A DNA stretch of 64,000 bases, taken from positions 776,001 to 840,000 of the forward strand of contig JACKEN010000001.1 of the NCBI GenBank assembly GCA_020632995.1, in the 5' to 3' direction. The DNA is from Deltaproteobacteria bacterium. Its GTDB lineage: Bacteria > Myxococcota > Kuafuiibacteriia > Kuafuiibacteriales > Kuafuiibacteriaceae. Positions within the stretch are counted from its first letter, which is position 1, and every line of letters begins with the position of its first letter. Under the pieces are notes generated by a model. The model ran no database searches and had not been told where the DNA came from. It saw nothing but the letters and a program-made list of their open reading frames with translations. Both the position numbers and the translations under genes were made by a program. Below are positions 50,712 to 58,414 of this stretch, piece by piece.

Positions 50712-51485
50712 TCATTCCAGGGCGTATGTGCGATGGATGCCCCACTGGCCGGCGCTCGCCTGGCCGTAGCGCTCCACCCAGCCTCGGGACACGAACATCG
50801 CGTGCCCGGTGTTGGACCCCACGACCGCGGTGTACCGGGCGACATTTCCCCAGTGCGGGCTGATCGGTCGGATGTGGTTGGCCAGCCCCAGCCACCTGAG
50901 GCCCTCGTCCGTGTACTCTCCGTCGTTCAGCGAGCCCAGGGCCCGGGCATAGGACATCCCCCGGAGCCCATCGTTGCCGCCGAGCTGGGCCCGCTTGGCC
51001 GCCGCCGCGTAGTAGAACTGGGCGTAGCTCAGCAGGCGCGGATCCCGCCCGCTGAACCCCGAGTAGCGGGCGGCGAGGGCCCGCTCCTGGGCGCTCAGGC
51101 TCAGGCGGACGCCGTCCCGCATCCAGATCTGGGCGTTGCCCGCGTCGTCGAAGCGCACGCTCTTGAACACCCCGCCGGTGCCGAAGCGGGTCATCGCCGC
51201 CTTGATCGCGGCGACGGTGACGCAGTTGCCCTGGCCGCCCTGCCGAAAGCCGGTGAAGATGTTGGCGGCGAAGGAGGGCAGGGCGCTCCCGGTCGGGCCC
51301 TCGCCCCGCTCCACCCGCTGCAGCACCCCGAGCATCGCGGACTGCAAGGCGTATTGCTGCGCCTCCACTGTCTTGAAGAGGCGCTGGTAGCGCTGCTGGG
51401 CATCGCCCCGCCCGGCGCGGGGGGCCTGCGCCCCCTGCGCCGCAGCAGGCTGGGCCGGGCGGGTGGAGGCACTGATGACCTTCAC
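50712..51485 (-). CDS. Putative papain-like cysteine protease without signal peptide
   Basis: 257 aa, GTG start 8 nt after the upstream gene. The N-terminal 35 residues are Ala/Gln/Pro/Ser-rich with no signal peptide. A helical stretch follows, then RQGGQGNCVTVAAIKAAM: Q82 lies six residues before C88, the spacing of oxyanion Gln and nucleophilic Cys in papain-fold enzymes. A candidate catalytic His, H228 in NTGHAMFVS, lies near the C-terminus with Asn/Asp candidates around it. No family recognised. The composition of the N-terminus and the partner gene suggest a protein delivered by a specialised secretion route. Activity is inference. Confidence 0.6.
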   Translation of the reverse strand: MKVISASTRPAQPAAAQGAQAPRAGRGDAQQRYQRLFKTVEAQQYALQSAMLGVLQRVERGEGPTGSALPSFAANIFTGFRQGGQGNCVTVAAIKAAMTRFGTGGVFKSVRFDDAGNAQIWMRDGVRLSLSAQERALAARYSGFSGRDPRLLSYAQFYYAAAAKRAQLGGNDGLRGMSYARALGSLNDGEYTDEGLRWLGLANHIRPISPHWGNVARYTAVVGSNTGHAMFVSRGWVERYGQASAGQWGIHRTYALE

Positions 51486-51493
51486 CGCGCGCC

Positions 51494-52162
51494 TCAGCGG
51501 CCGCCCAGCAGGCCCTGGAGCGCCTGCACCACGCCCTGGGCGCCGCCGCCCCCGAGCGCGCCCTGGATGCCCTGCATCAGGCCGCCGGCCTGGTCACCGA
51601 GCTTGCCCTGAAGGGCCTGCCCGATCGCCTGCAAGGCGCCCTGCGGATCCTGCTGGAGCATCTGCATCAGCTGCTGCGGGTCCATGCCGAGGAGCTGGGC
51701 GAGCATGGCGAGGAGCTTCTGCAGGGGATCCTGCTGATCCCCCGCGCCCTGGGCCCCGCCCGCGCCCTGGGCCCCGCCTGCGCCGCAGCCGCCGCCCCCA
51801 CAGCCGCCCGGGCCGCAGCCGCCGCCTCCAGTGCCGCCGCCCCCGCCGTTGGGCGCCGGGGTCGGGGCGTTGGGATCCACCGGCGGGGTGGGGCCGAGGC
51901 CGGGCGGGGTGTCCGTCCCGGGGTTCAGGAGCTTGGTGAGCTTGTCCATCATGTCCTGGTTCTTCTTGGCCAGGGCCTCGAGGCGCTCGATCGCCTTCGG
52001 ATCCCCGGCCTTGGCGGCCCGGAGGTCCTGCTTCATCTTGTCCTTCACCTGGCCGCGCGCGGCCGGGCCCCCGGCCTGCTTCGCCTCGGGCCTCCGGGTG
52101 GGCTGGTTGTTCTGCTGGGTACGGACCGGGGTGCGGACCCCGCCGTTGGTCACGGCTGCCAT
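51494..52162 (-). CDS. Gly/Gln-rich harpin-like protein with central Cys-Gly block
   Basis: 222 aa. The ATG at 52162 has no clear ribosome site. The N-terminus is polar and Gln/Asn/Lys-rich, then a charged helix (AIERLEALAKKNQDMMDKL), a Pro-rich linker, a Gly block with three Cys (GGGCGPGGCGGGGCG), and a Met/Gln/Leu-rich amphipathic tail (QLMQMLQQDPQGALQAIG). There is no signal peptide. The Gly-rich and amphipathic composition resembles harpins, though harpins lack Cys. It is cotranscribed with the papain-like gene. No homologous family recognised; codon usage is normal for the region. Confidence 0.65.
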   Translation of the reverse strand: MAAVTNGGVRTPVRTQQNNQPTRRPEAKQAGGPAARGQVKDKMKQDLRAAKAGDPKAIERLEALAKKNQDMMDKLTKLLNPGTDTPPGLGPTPPVDPNAPTPAPNGGGGGTGGGGCGPGGCGGGGCGAGGAQGAGGAQGAGDQQDPLQKLLAMLAQLLGMDPQQLMQMLQQDPQGALQAIGQALQGKLGDQAGGLMQGIQGALGGGGAQGVVQALQGLLGGR

Positions 52163-52246
52163 GCCGAAGTGCAATTCAACCTTCGTGCCGCTGCGCCCGC
52201 GGCGGGCGGCGGGGCGCGCGGCGTGGAGTGGGCGGGGCGGGTGCAC

Positions 52247-52274
52247 CGGCGGCGGAGCAGGTGCACCGCCGCCG
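52247..52274 (-). terminator. GC hairpin after the propeller lipoprotein gene
   Basis: A 9-bp stem CGGCGGCGG/CCGCCGCCG with a 10-nt loop begins 5 nt after the minus-strand stop at 52279. No T-run follows. The flanks contain two copies of GGTGCACCG, 20 bp apart. Confidence 0.4.
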
Positions 52275-52278
52275 AGGA

Positions 52279-53352
52279 CTACTCCGTCGGCACCTCTTCG
52301 GGCGGCTCCTCGCGCCGGAGCACGGTGCCGGCGGAGCCGACCGCGAAGGTCAGGCCGGTCTCCGCGTCCACCCACACCCCGCGCAGATCCGACTCCACCG
52401 TGGTGTCCTCGGCGATCCACGCGCCGTCGAGGCGCCGGATGGCCACCCCGCTCCAGCCCACCAGGGTGATGTCCTCGCTGTTGCGGCCCCACACCCCGAA
52501 CAGGAAGGTGCGCGGCACGTCGCTCGCGCCGTTGTTCACCACGCGCCGCCACTGGCCGCTGTAGCGGAGGATGAGGCTGTCCAGCCCCACCACGTAGACG
52601 TTGTCGTTGGCGGTGCCCCAGATGCCCCGCAGGGGCTCGCTCACCGTGGTGTCGAGGGCCTCGAAGGACGCGTAGCCCGACGCCGAGCGGTAGGTGGCGC
52701 CGCCGCTGCCGGAGATGTAGTAGCGCCGCCCGTTCCCGGTCCAGACCCCCTTCAGGACCCCCTTGGGCTCGATGAGCTCACCCGAGAACTCGCCCGGCAC
52801 CGCGAAGGGGACGTCCAGCCAGGTGGTGCCGTCGAAGCCGAGCACCCGCCCGCCGTCGCCCACCGCGAGGCCGCTCTCCTCCTCGCCGAGGGCCACCCCG
52901 AAGAGGTCGTCGGTCGCGGTGCTGGTGGACGCGGCGGGGCTCCAGGTGCCGTCCTGGGCGCGCTCCAGGATCGTGCCCTTCCAGCCCACCGCGACCGTGC
53001 GGGGGGTGGGGTCGGTGGGCAGGGCGTCCGGCTCCCGCGGCAGGCCGTGCACCGCGGTGAGGGGCTGGGTCGAGGTGGTGGTCTCTCGGGTCCACGCGGT
53101 CCCGTCGTAGTGGAGCACGGTGCCCTCGAAGCCCACCGCGTAGACGTCGTCCGCCGCCCGGCCCCACACCGCCAGGAGATCCTCGGTTGTGGGCACGTTT
53201 GCTTCCACCACCCACACCGGCACGCCCGCGTCGGGGCTTGCACCAGCGTCAAGGACGCCGTCATTGTCGCCGGTGCAGGCGGCCAATCCGGCGAGGACGA
53301 GGGGGATGAGCAAGCCGAGCGCGCGGGGCGGAGCCTTCACGCGGGGGAGCAT
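52279..53352 (-). CDS. Beta-propeller lipoprotein, paralogue of the 57476 gene
   Basis: 357 aa. Lipobox LAGLAAC, then a short Asp/Gly/Ala linker. The body is made of repeated units of the type LLAVWGRAADDVYAVGFEGT followed by VLHYDGTAW, each a probable propeller blade; five to seven are discernible. This type of WG..DDV.AVG..G repeat is very common in Myxococcota secreted proteins. It is probably on the outer membrane and its ligand is unknown. A second gene with the same repeats lies at 57476-58414, on the other side of the vWA/ABC cluster. Confidence 0.85.
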   Translation of the reverse strand: MLPRVKAPPRALGLLIPLVLAGLAACTGDNDGVLDAGASPDAGVPVWVVEANVPTTEDLLAVWGRAADDVYAVGFEGTVLHYDGTAWTRETTTSTQPLTAVHGLPREPDALPTDPTPRTVAVGWKGTILERAQDGTWSPAASTSTATDDLFGVALGEEESGLAVGDGGRVLGFDGTTWLDVPFAVPGEFSGELIEPKGVLKGVWTGNGRRYYISGSGGATYRSASGYASFEALDTTVSEPLRGIWGTANDNVYVVGLDSLILRYSGQWRRVVNNGASDVPRTFLFGVWGRNSEDITLVGWSGVAIRRLDGAWIAEDTTVESDLRGVWVDAETGLTFAVGSAGTVLRREEPPEEVPTE

Positions 53353-53415
53353 AGCGCCGATCCGGGGTTCGGGTCAGCAGGCGTCGCGCGCGGGGCGGGC
53401 GGGGCAGGCTGGGCA

Positions 53416-53437
53416 GGGGCGCGCCCCGTGTTATGGT
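53416..53437 (+). promoter_or_regulatory. Perfect 12-bp dyad plus extended -10 upstream of the vWA lipoprotein
   Basis: GGGGCGCGCCCC (53416-53427), one nt, TGT-TATGGT (53429-53437), then 9 nt to the ATG at 53447. TATGGT matches the -10 consensus at 4 of 6 positions. No Shine-Dalgarno. Confidence 0.55.
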
Positions 53438-53446
53438 CGACGGGCG

Positions 53447-55375
53447 ATGCGCGATGCCCGCGGGACCGTCGAGTTGGCGCTGTTGCTGGCGCTGGTGGCC
53501 GGTGGGTGCACCGATCGGACGCTTTACGGGAAGGTGGGGCAGGAGCCCCGCATCCCGGACAAGGTGACCCTCACCGGGGTGCTGTGCACCGACAACCCGG
53601 CGACCCGCAAGTTCCCGGTCAAGATCCTGTTCCTCGTCGACACCAGCGGGCCCATGCGTGAGGCGGCGCCGCTCGGTGAGCACGTGGTGGCGATGGAGCA
53701 GACGGTGCAACAGCTCTTGCCGATCGCCAACGTCTGGGTCGGCGTGATCCGCTACGGCACCGAGGCCGAGAGCCTGATCCAGGAGCAGCGCGGGCGCCAG
53801 GTGAGCGGCTTCTCCCGCGACGACGCCCTGGTGGACGGGGCGCTGGCCACCCTCCGCAACGGGGCGGGGGCCCGCGACCTGCCGGCCGCAATCTCCCTTG
53901 CGCGGAGCATCATCACCGGCGACGCCTTCCAGGAGGATCTCGGGCCGCTGTCCCGCACCAAGTACGTCATCGTCAACGTGACCAGCGGCTCCCCCGCGCC
54001 CCCGGTGCCCGCCACCCGCTGCGAGGACATCTTCGCCACCCCGCCCGCGAACTGCGAGATCGCGTTCCTGGAGCGCGAGGTGCGCTCGATCCGGGACACC
54101 GTCCTCGGCCTAGGGGCGGCGGAGCTCGCCTTCCACAACATCTTCATCGAGCCCTCCCACCTCGAGGGCGCCCCCTGCGATCCGCGCGACGGCGACGCCC
54201 AGTGCGGCGGCTGGCCGGGGGTGGCCTGCATGCGGAACGGCCTCCGGGTCGACAGCGGGCGCTGCGTGCAGCTGTGCGACCCCGCCACCCCGATCTGCGA
54301 CGCGGATCCGAACCGCACCACCTGCGCCCACGTGGAGCTGCCCGACGGCAGCCCGATCGACTACTGCGCGCGCGGGGAGCTGGCCTGCTTCGACGGGCTG
54401 GACAACGACGGTGATGGTCAGGACATGGACTGCAGCAACCCGGCCTACCCCTATAACTGCAATGGCCAGGATGGTTGCGAGCCGGACTGCAGGTCATCCT
54501 GCCGGATGGAGCAGCTCGGGATCGCGCTGTCGCTGGCCGGCGGCGGCCGCTACGAGCGCATCCCCTACGCCGACCAGACCTCGTTCGCCCGCATCGACTT
54601 CCGGAGCACCCAGCGCACCTTCGTCATGAAGGAGCTCCTGGTGTTCAACCGCAACGCCATCCCCACCCCCGACGGCTTCATCCCCGACTCCGACGCGGAC
54701 GGCCTCTCCGACGCGGAGGAGACGCTCCTCGGCCTCAACCCGGTGGACGCCGACTCGGACGGTGACTACTACTCCGACAAGTTGGAGCACCTCCTGCGCA
54801 CCCTCGGGCTCGACCCGGAGGTCCCGAACACGTTCCCCGACTGCGAGGACGAGACCCTCGACACCGACGGGGACGGCCTGCGCGACTGCGAGGAGAAGCT
54901 CCTCGGCACCGACAAGACCCTCTTCGACACCGACGCGGACGGGTTCCCGGACTGGGTGGAGTTCCGGGCCGGCACCAACCCGCTCTTCGCGGATGGCCTC
55001 GACGACCTCGACATCGACGGCAAGAGCAACGGCCAGGAGGTCCTCGCCCACACCGATCCCAGCTCGAACGACGCCAAGGTGCGGGCCGAGCAGGCCTACC
55101 GCTACCGCATCACCGACCTCGGGCTGACGGATGACTTGCGCCAGTGCTACGACGTGCGCATCAGCAACGTGACCCTGGTGTCCACCCTGGACCGGGGCTA
55201 CGGGGTGGGGAACAACGACATCGACGTGTACTTCGGTCAGGTCCCCGAGGGTGACCTGGAGCGCTACGGGGTCTTCTACGTGACCCAGCTCCGGGTGCAG
55301 TTCGTGCCGCCCGACCTGCCCGTCGTGAACGGGTACGATCTCGAGCAGGGTGACTTCGCGCTCTTCGAGCAGTGA
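53447..55375 (+). CDS. Lipoprotein with degenerate vWA domain and thrombospondin type-3 repeats
   Basis: 642 aa from the ATG at 53447 (lipobox ALVAGGC). A vWA-like domain (about 55-240) starts ILFLVDTSGPM; the metal motif DxSxS is altered to DTSGP, so MIDAS metal binding may be lost. A Cys-rich part (about 245-345) follows with LDNDGDGQDMDC. Asp-rich TSP3/Ca-binding repeats (about 410-530: DSDADGLSDAEE, DADSDGDYYSD, DTDGDGLRDCEE, DTDADGFPDWVE) and a C-terminal beta domain complete it. A surface adhesion or scaffold role is likely. Its last 26 nt overlap the ABC ATPase start. Confidence 0.9.
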   Translation: MRDARGTVELALLLALVAGGCTDRTLYGKVGQEPRIPDKVTLTGVLCTDNPATRKFPVKILFLVDTSGPMREAAPLGEHVVAMEQTVQQLLPIANVWVGVIRYGTEAESLIQEQRGRQVSGFSRDDALVDGALATLRNGAGARDLPAAISLARSIITGDAFQEDLGPLSRTKYVIVNVTSGSPAPPVPATRCEDIFATPPANCEIAFLEREVRSIRDTVLGLGAAELAFHNIFIEPSHLEGAPCDPRDGDAQCGGWPGVACMRNGLRVDSGRCVQLCDPATPICDADPNRTTCAHVELPDGSPIDYCARGELACFDGLDNDGDGQDMDCSNPAYPYNCNGQDGCEPDCRSSCRMEQLGIALSLAGGGRYERIPYADQTSFARIDFRSTQRTFVMKELLVFNRNAIPTPDGFIPDSDADGLSDAEETLLGLNPVDADSDGDYYSDKLEHLLRTLGLDPEVPNTFPDCEDETLDTDGDGLRDCEEKLLGTDKTLFDTDADGFPDWVEFRAGTNPLFADGLDDLDIDGKSNGQEVLAHTDPSSNDAKVRAEQAYRYRITDLGLTDDLRQCYDVRISNVTLVSTLDRGYGVGNNDIDVYFGQVPEGDLERYGVFYVTQLRVQFVPPDLPVVNGYDLEQGDFALFEQ

Positions 55376-56189
55376 GGGCGCGGCGCTCTCGCTGTCCGCC
55401 CGGGGCCTCGCGGTCACCGCGGGCGGCGCCCGCATCCTCAGTGGCGTCAACCTGTGTTTCCTCGCGGGCGAGCTGGTGGCGCTCCTCGGACCCTCGGGCT
55501 CCGGCAAGTCCACGCTCCTTCGCGCGCTGAACGGCTTTCGGCCGGGGGAGGGGCGGGTGCGGCTGTCGGGCCGCGACCTCTACCAGGACTTCGAGGCGCT
55601 CAAGACCGGCATCGGCTTCGTGCCCCAGGACGACGTGCTCCACACCAGCCTCACGGTGGACAAGGCGCTGACCTACGCGGCCCGGCTGCGCCTGCCCGCC
55701 GACGCGGGGCTGGAGCGCATCTCGGGGGCGGTCACCGCGGTGCTGCGCGAGGTGGGCCTGGTCGAGCGGCGCACCGTCCGCGTCCGCAACCTGTCCGGCG
55801 GGCAGCGAAAGCGCGTCTCGGTGGCGATGGAGCTGTTGAGCCACCCGCCGCTGTTGTTCCTCGACGAGCCCACGTCCGGTCAGGACCCCGCGCTGGAGGG
55901 GCAGATGATGGCGCTCTTCCGCCGGCTCACCGGGCCGGAGCGGATCACCGTGGTCACCACCCACGTGCTCGCCTCCCTCGACGAGGTCGATCTGGCGGTG
56001 ATGCTGGCGGCGGGGCGCCTGGTCTACGTGGGGCCCCCGGACGGGGCCCCGGACTTCTTCGGCGCGCGGGATCTGCCCGCGGTCTACCGCGCCCTGGCCG
56101 AGGGCGACGCCGCCCGCTTCGCCCGGCGCCTGGAGGCGTCGAGCCTGTACCGGGAGCACGTCCTCGACCGCCTGGAGCCGGGGCGATGA
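55350..56189 (+). CDS. ABCG-type ABC transporter ATPase
   Basis: 279 aa. The GTG at 55350 overlaps the vWA lipoprotein gene by 26 nt and is the only sensible start. Walker A GPSGSGKST, the ABCG-specific segment GFVPQDDVLHTSLTVDKAL, signature LSGGQRKRVS, Walker B LLFLDEPTSGQD and the switch His in TTHVL are all present. It pairs with the permease 37 nt downstream to form a half-size exporter of the White/ABCG class. The reading frame of the linker continues into the permease after a one-base shift in a GGGG run near 56180, so the two may once have been one protein. Confidence 0.92.
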   Translation: MTSRSSSSEGAALSLSARGLAVTAGGARILSGVNLCFLAGELVALLGPSGSGKSTLLRALNGFRPGEGRVRLSGRDLYQDFEALKTGIGFVPQDDVLHTSLTVDKALTYAARLRLPADAGLERISGAVTAVLREVGLVERRTVRVRNLSGGQRKRVSVAMELLSHPPLLFLDEPTSGQDPALEGQMMALFRRLTGPERITVVTTHVLASLDEVDLAVMLAAGRLVYVGPPDGAPDFFGARDLPAVYRALAEGDAARFARRLEASSLYREHVLDRLEPGR

Positions 56190-56226
56190 CGCGCGCGAGC
56201 TGCAGGCCGACTTGCGGAGGGGCGCG

Positions 56227-56967
56227 GTGAGCGGGCGGCTCTCGGTGGACTGGCGGCAGGCCTCGATCCTGTCGGATCGCTACCTGGACGTGCTCCTCGG
56301 CGATCCGGGCACCCTCCTGCTCCTCATGGTGCAGGCCCCGCTCATCGGGGGGTTGGTGGCCGGGGTGTGGTCCAACGTCCACGCGGACTCGCTCTCGCTC
56401 TACTTCGTCCTCGCGCTCTCCGCGTTCTTCCTCGGCGCGGTGAACTCGGCCCGCGAGATCGTGAAGGAGCGGGCGCTCTTCCTGCGGGAGCGGATGTACA
56501 ACCTGTCGGCCGGGGCCTACGTGATCTCGAAGCTCCGCATCCAGGGCATGTCGATGCTCCTGCAGTGCACGGTGCTCACGGTCGTGGTCGACCACTTCAT
56601 CCCGATGGAGGTCTCGCCCCTCGTCCTGGGGCCGGTCCTCGTCGGGGTGGCGTTCACCGGCACGGTGGTGGGGCTCTTCATCTCGGCCGTGGTCCGGACC
56701 GCCGACAAGGCGGTGATGTTGGTGCCGCTGGTGGTGATCCCCCAGATCCTCTTCTCGGAGCTGGTCCTCCCGGGCGGGGCCCTCCACAACTGGACCGAGG
56801 GCCTGCAGAAGCTCATGCCGGTGCACTGGGCGTTCCGGATCCTCGAGAATGTGCGCGACGCGGGCACCGACGCCTGGACGGTGCTGGGCTCGGTGCTCAT
56901 GCTGGTGCTCATGGTGTGCACCGGCTACGTGGGGACGGTCTGGGTCCTCTCCCGGGCCCGCTACTGA
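56227..56967 (+). CDS. ABC-2 type permease of the ABCG-like exporter
   Basis: 246 aa from the GTG at 56227, preceded by GGAGG (56216-56220). Six membrane helices in the ABC-2/ABCG order, with the conserved NSAREIVKERALFLRER motif between helices 2 and 3 (the ABCG E-loop/connecting helix). The upstream in-frame sequence back to about 56185 also reads like protein (DDARELQADLRRGA). Followed after 14 nt by a small membrane-anchored protein. The exported substrate is unknown; the vWA lipoprotein upstream is a possible client. Confidence 0.9.
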   Translation: MSGRLSVDWRQASILSDRYLDVLLGDPGTLLLLMVQAPLIGGLVAGVWSNVHADSLSLYFVLALSAFFLGAVNSAREIVKERALFLRERMYNLSAGAYVISKLRIQGMSMLLQCTVLTVVVDHFIPMEVSPLVLGPVLVGVAFTGTVVGLFISAVVRTADKAVMLVPLVVIPQILFSELVLPGGALHNWTEGLQKLMPVHWAFRILENVRDAGTDAWTVLGSVLMLVLMVCTGYVGTVWVLSRARY

Positions 56968-56981
56968 CCGAGGAGGGTAGG

Positions 56982-57461
56982 GTGAAGAGCGCGATCATCC
57001 TGGGTTTGGTGCTGCTGGTCGCGGGCGGGGTGCTCTTCTACGTCTCCCAGCCCGGCGGGGTCGCGGTGCCCGGGGTGGTGGCCACCGGCGACCGGGGCTA
57101 CATCCGGGATCGCACCTGGGAGTTCCTCGAGGACATCAAGTTCAAGGACTTCGCCAAGGCCTCCACCTACCACCTCGAGTCGACCCAGAAGGCTCGCGAC
57201 ATCCCGAACCTGCTCCAGCGCGTCTTCAAGATCCCGCACGAGGTGCTCGACATCCAGGACTTCGAGATCATCGAGGTGGAGCTGGACACGGGCAAGACGC
57301 GCGGGCGCGTGCGCACCCTGGTGCGCTACCACGTGCTCGGCGACCGCGAGGTGCGTGAGAAGGAGGACGCCCAGCGGGACACCGAGATGCTGTTCTACTG
57401 GTTCAAGCAGCCCGACGGCTCCTGGGTGATGGAGCTCGAGTCGTCGCTCCGGGGGCACTGA
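56982..57461 (+). CDS. Small membrane-anchored protein of the ABC cluster
   Basis: 159 aa from the GTG at 56982 with AGGAGG upstream. One N-terminal membrane helix (AIILGLVLLVAGGVLFYVS), then an alpha/beta domain resembling NTF2-like or DUF4878-type folds (TWEFLEDIKFKDFAKASTYH, DGSWVMELES at the end). It is probably periplasmic, or cytoplasmic-facing if the anchor is inverted. Last gene of the vWA-ABC operon, converging on the propeller lipoprotein. No family assigned with confidence. Confidence 0.8.
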   Translation: MKSAIILGLVLLVAGGVLFYVSQPGGVAVPGVVATGDRGYIRDRTWEFLEDIKFKDFAKASTYHLESTQKARDIPNLLQRVFKIPHEVLDIQDFEIIEVELDTGKTRGRVRTLVRYHVLGDREVREKEDAQRDTEMLFYWFKQPDGSWVMELESSLRGH

Positions 57462-57475
57462 GCTCCGGGGCCGGG

Positions 57476-58414
57476 CTACCGTCGCAGCACCACCATCGCG
57501 CCCTCGCTCCCGACCGCCACCACGGTGGCGCCGTCGGTGCTCCCCACCACCGAGAAGAGGTCCCGGGCGGTGCTGGAGGGCAGGCCCTTCCACGCGGTGC
57601 CGTCGAAGTGGAGCACGGTGCCCCGGGCGCCCACCGCGAACACGTCGTCCGCCGCCGCGCCCCAGACCGAGTAGAGGTCCTGCTGCACGTCGACCTCCTC
57701 CTGCACCCAGGCCTCGTCGCCCGCCGGGCGCCGGTAGATGCTGCCGCCGAGGCCCACCGCCCACAGGTCCGCCCCCGCGGTGGCGGTCCACGCGCCGAAC
57801 AGGGGGAGCGGTACGCTGGAGGTCTCGGTGATCACGATCTGGGTGATCCAGTCCTCGCCCACCCGCTCGATCACCGCGCCCTGGTCGGTGGTGAGCACCA
57901 CCGCCTGGTCGGACTGCGCCCAACCGCCGGTGATCTTGGCCTGGCCCGCGCCCACGTTGACCCGGCGCCAGCGGTCTTCGCCGCTGGTCCACCGGACCAC
58001 CCGCCCCGCCTCGCCGCCCGCGTAGAGGATGGTCGGGGTGGCGCGGAACGCGGTGAGCAAGCGATCTTGCACCCCGCTCGCCTCCTCGAGCCACTCCTTC
58101 CCCTCGGCCCGCAGCACCAGCCCCTGGTCCCCCACCACCACCCCGCGTCCGCCGACGCTGGTGATGTCGTAGAAGCCGGGGACCCGCGGGCCCGGGTCCG
58201 CGTCGGTGGAGGTGTCGGTGAAGATCCGGTCCTCCCACGCCATGATGCGCCCCGCCGCGCCGGCGACGAGGAAGCGGTCCGGCCCGACCGCGTGGACCCC
58301 GCGCAGGTCATCCTGCACTCCGGTGTCCACCGCGAGGAACCGCTCCGGGCCACAGCCGGAGGCGGTGAGGGCGACGACCAGCGCGGCGGCCGGGGTGACG
58401 ACTCTCGCGCTCAC
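57476..58414 (-). CDS. Beta-propeller lipoprotein, paralogue of the 52279 gene
   Basis: 312 aa. The GTG at 58414 overlaps the TPR gene stop (GTGA). Lipobox ALTASGC. Repeated units such as LYSVWGAAADDVFAVGARGT with VLHFDGTAW match those of the lipoprotein at 52279, and the two are clearly paralogous though only in the repeat core. They flank the vWA/ABC cluster, both on the minus strand. Predicted outer-membrane or periplasmic propeller. It is cotranscribed with a TPR protein and a coiled-coil lipoprotein, which suggests a multi-protein envelope complex. Confidence 0.85.
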   Translation of the reverse strand: MSARVVTPAAALVVALTASGCGPERFLAVDTGVQDDLRGVHAVGPDRFLVAGAAGRIMAWEDRIFTDTSTDADPGPRVPGFYDITSVGGRGVVVGDQGLVLRAEGKEWLEEASGVQDRLLTAFRATPTILYAGGEAGRVVRWTSGEDRWRRVNVGAGQAKITGGWAQSDQAVVLTTDQGAVIERVGEDWITQIVITETSSVPLPLFGAWTATAGADLWAVGLGGSIYRRPAGDEAWVQEEVDVQQDLYSVWGAAADDVFAVGARGTVLHFDGTAWKGLPSSTARDLFSVVGSTDGATVVAVGSEGAMVVLRR

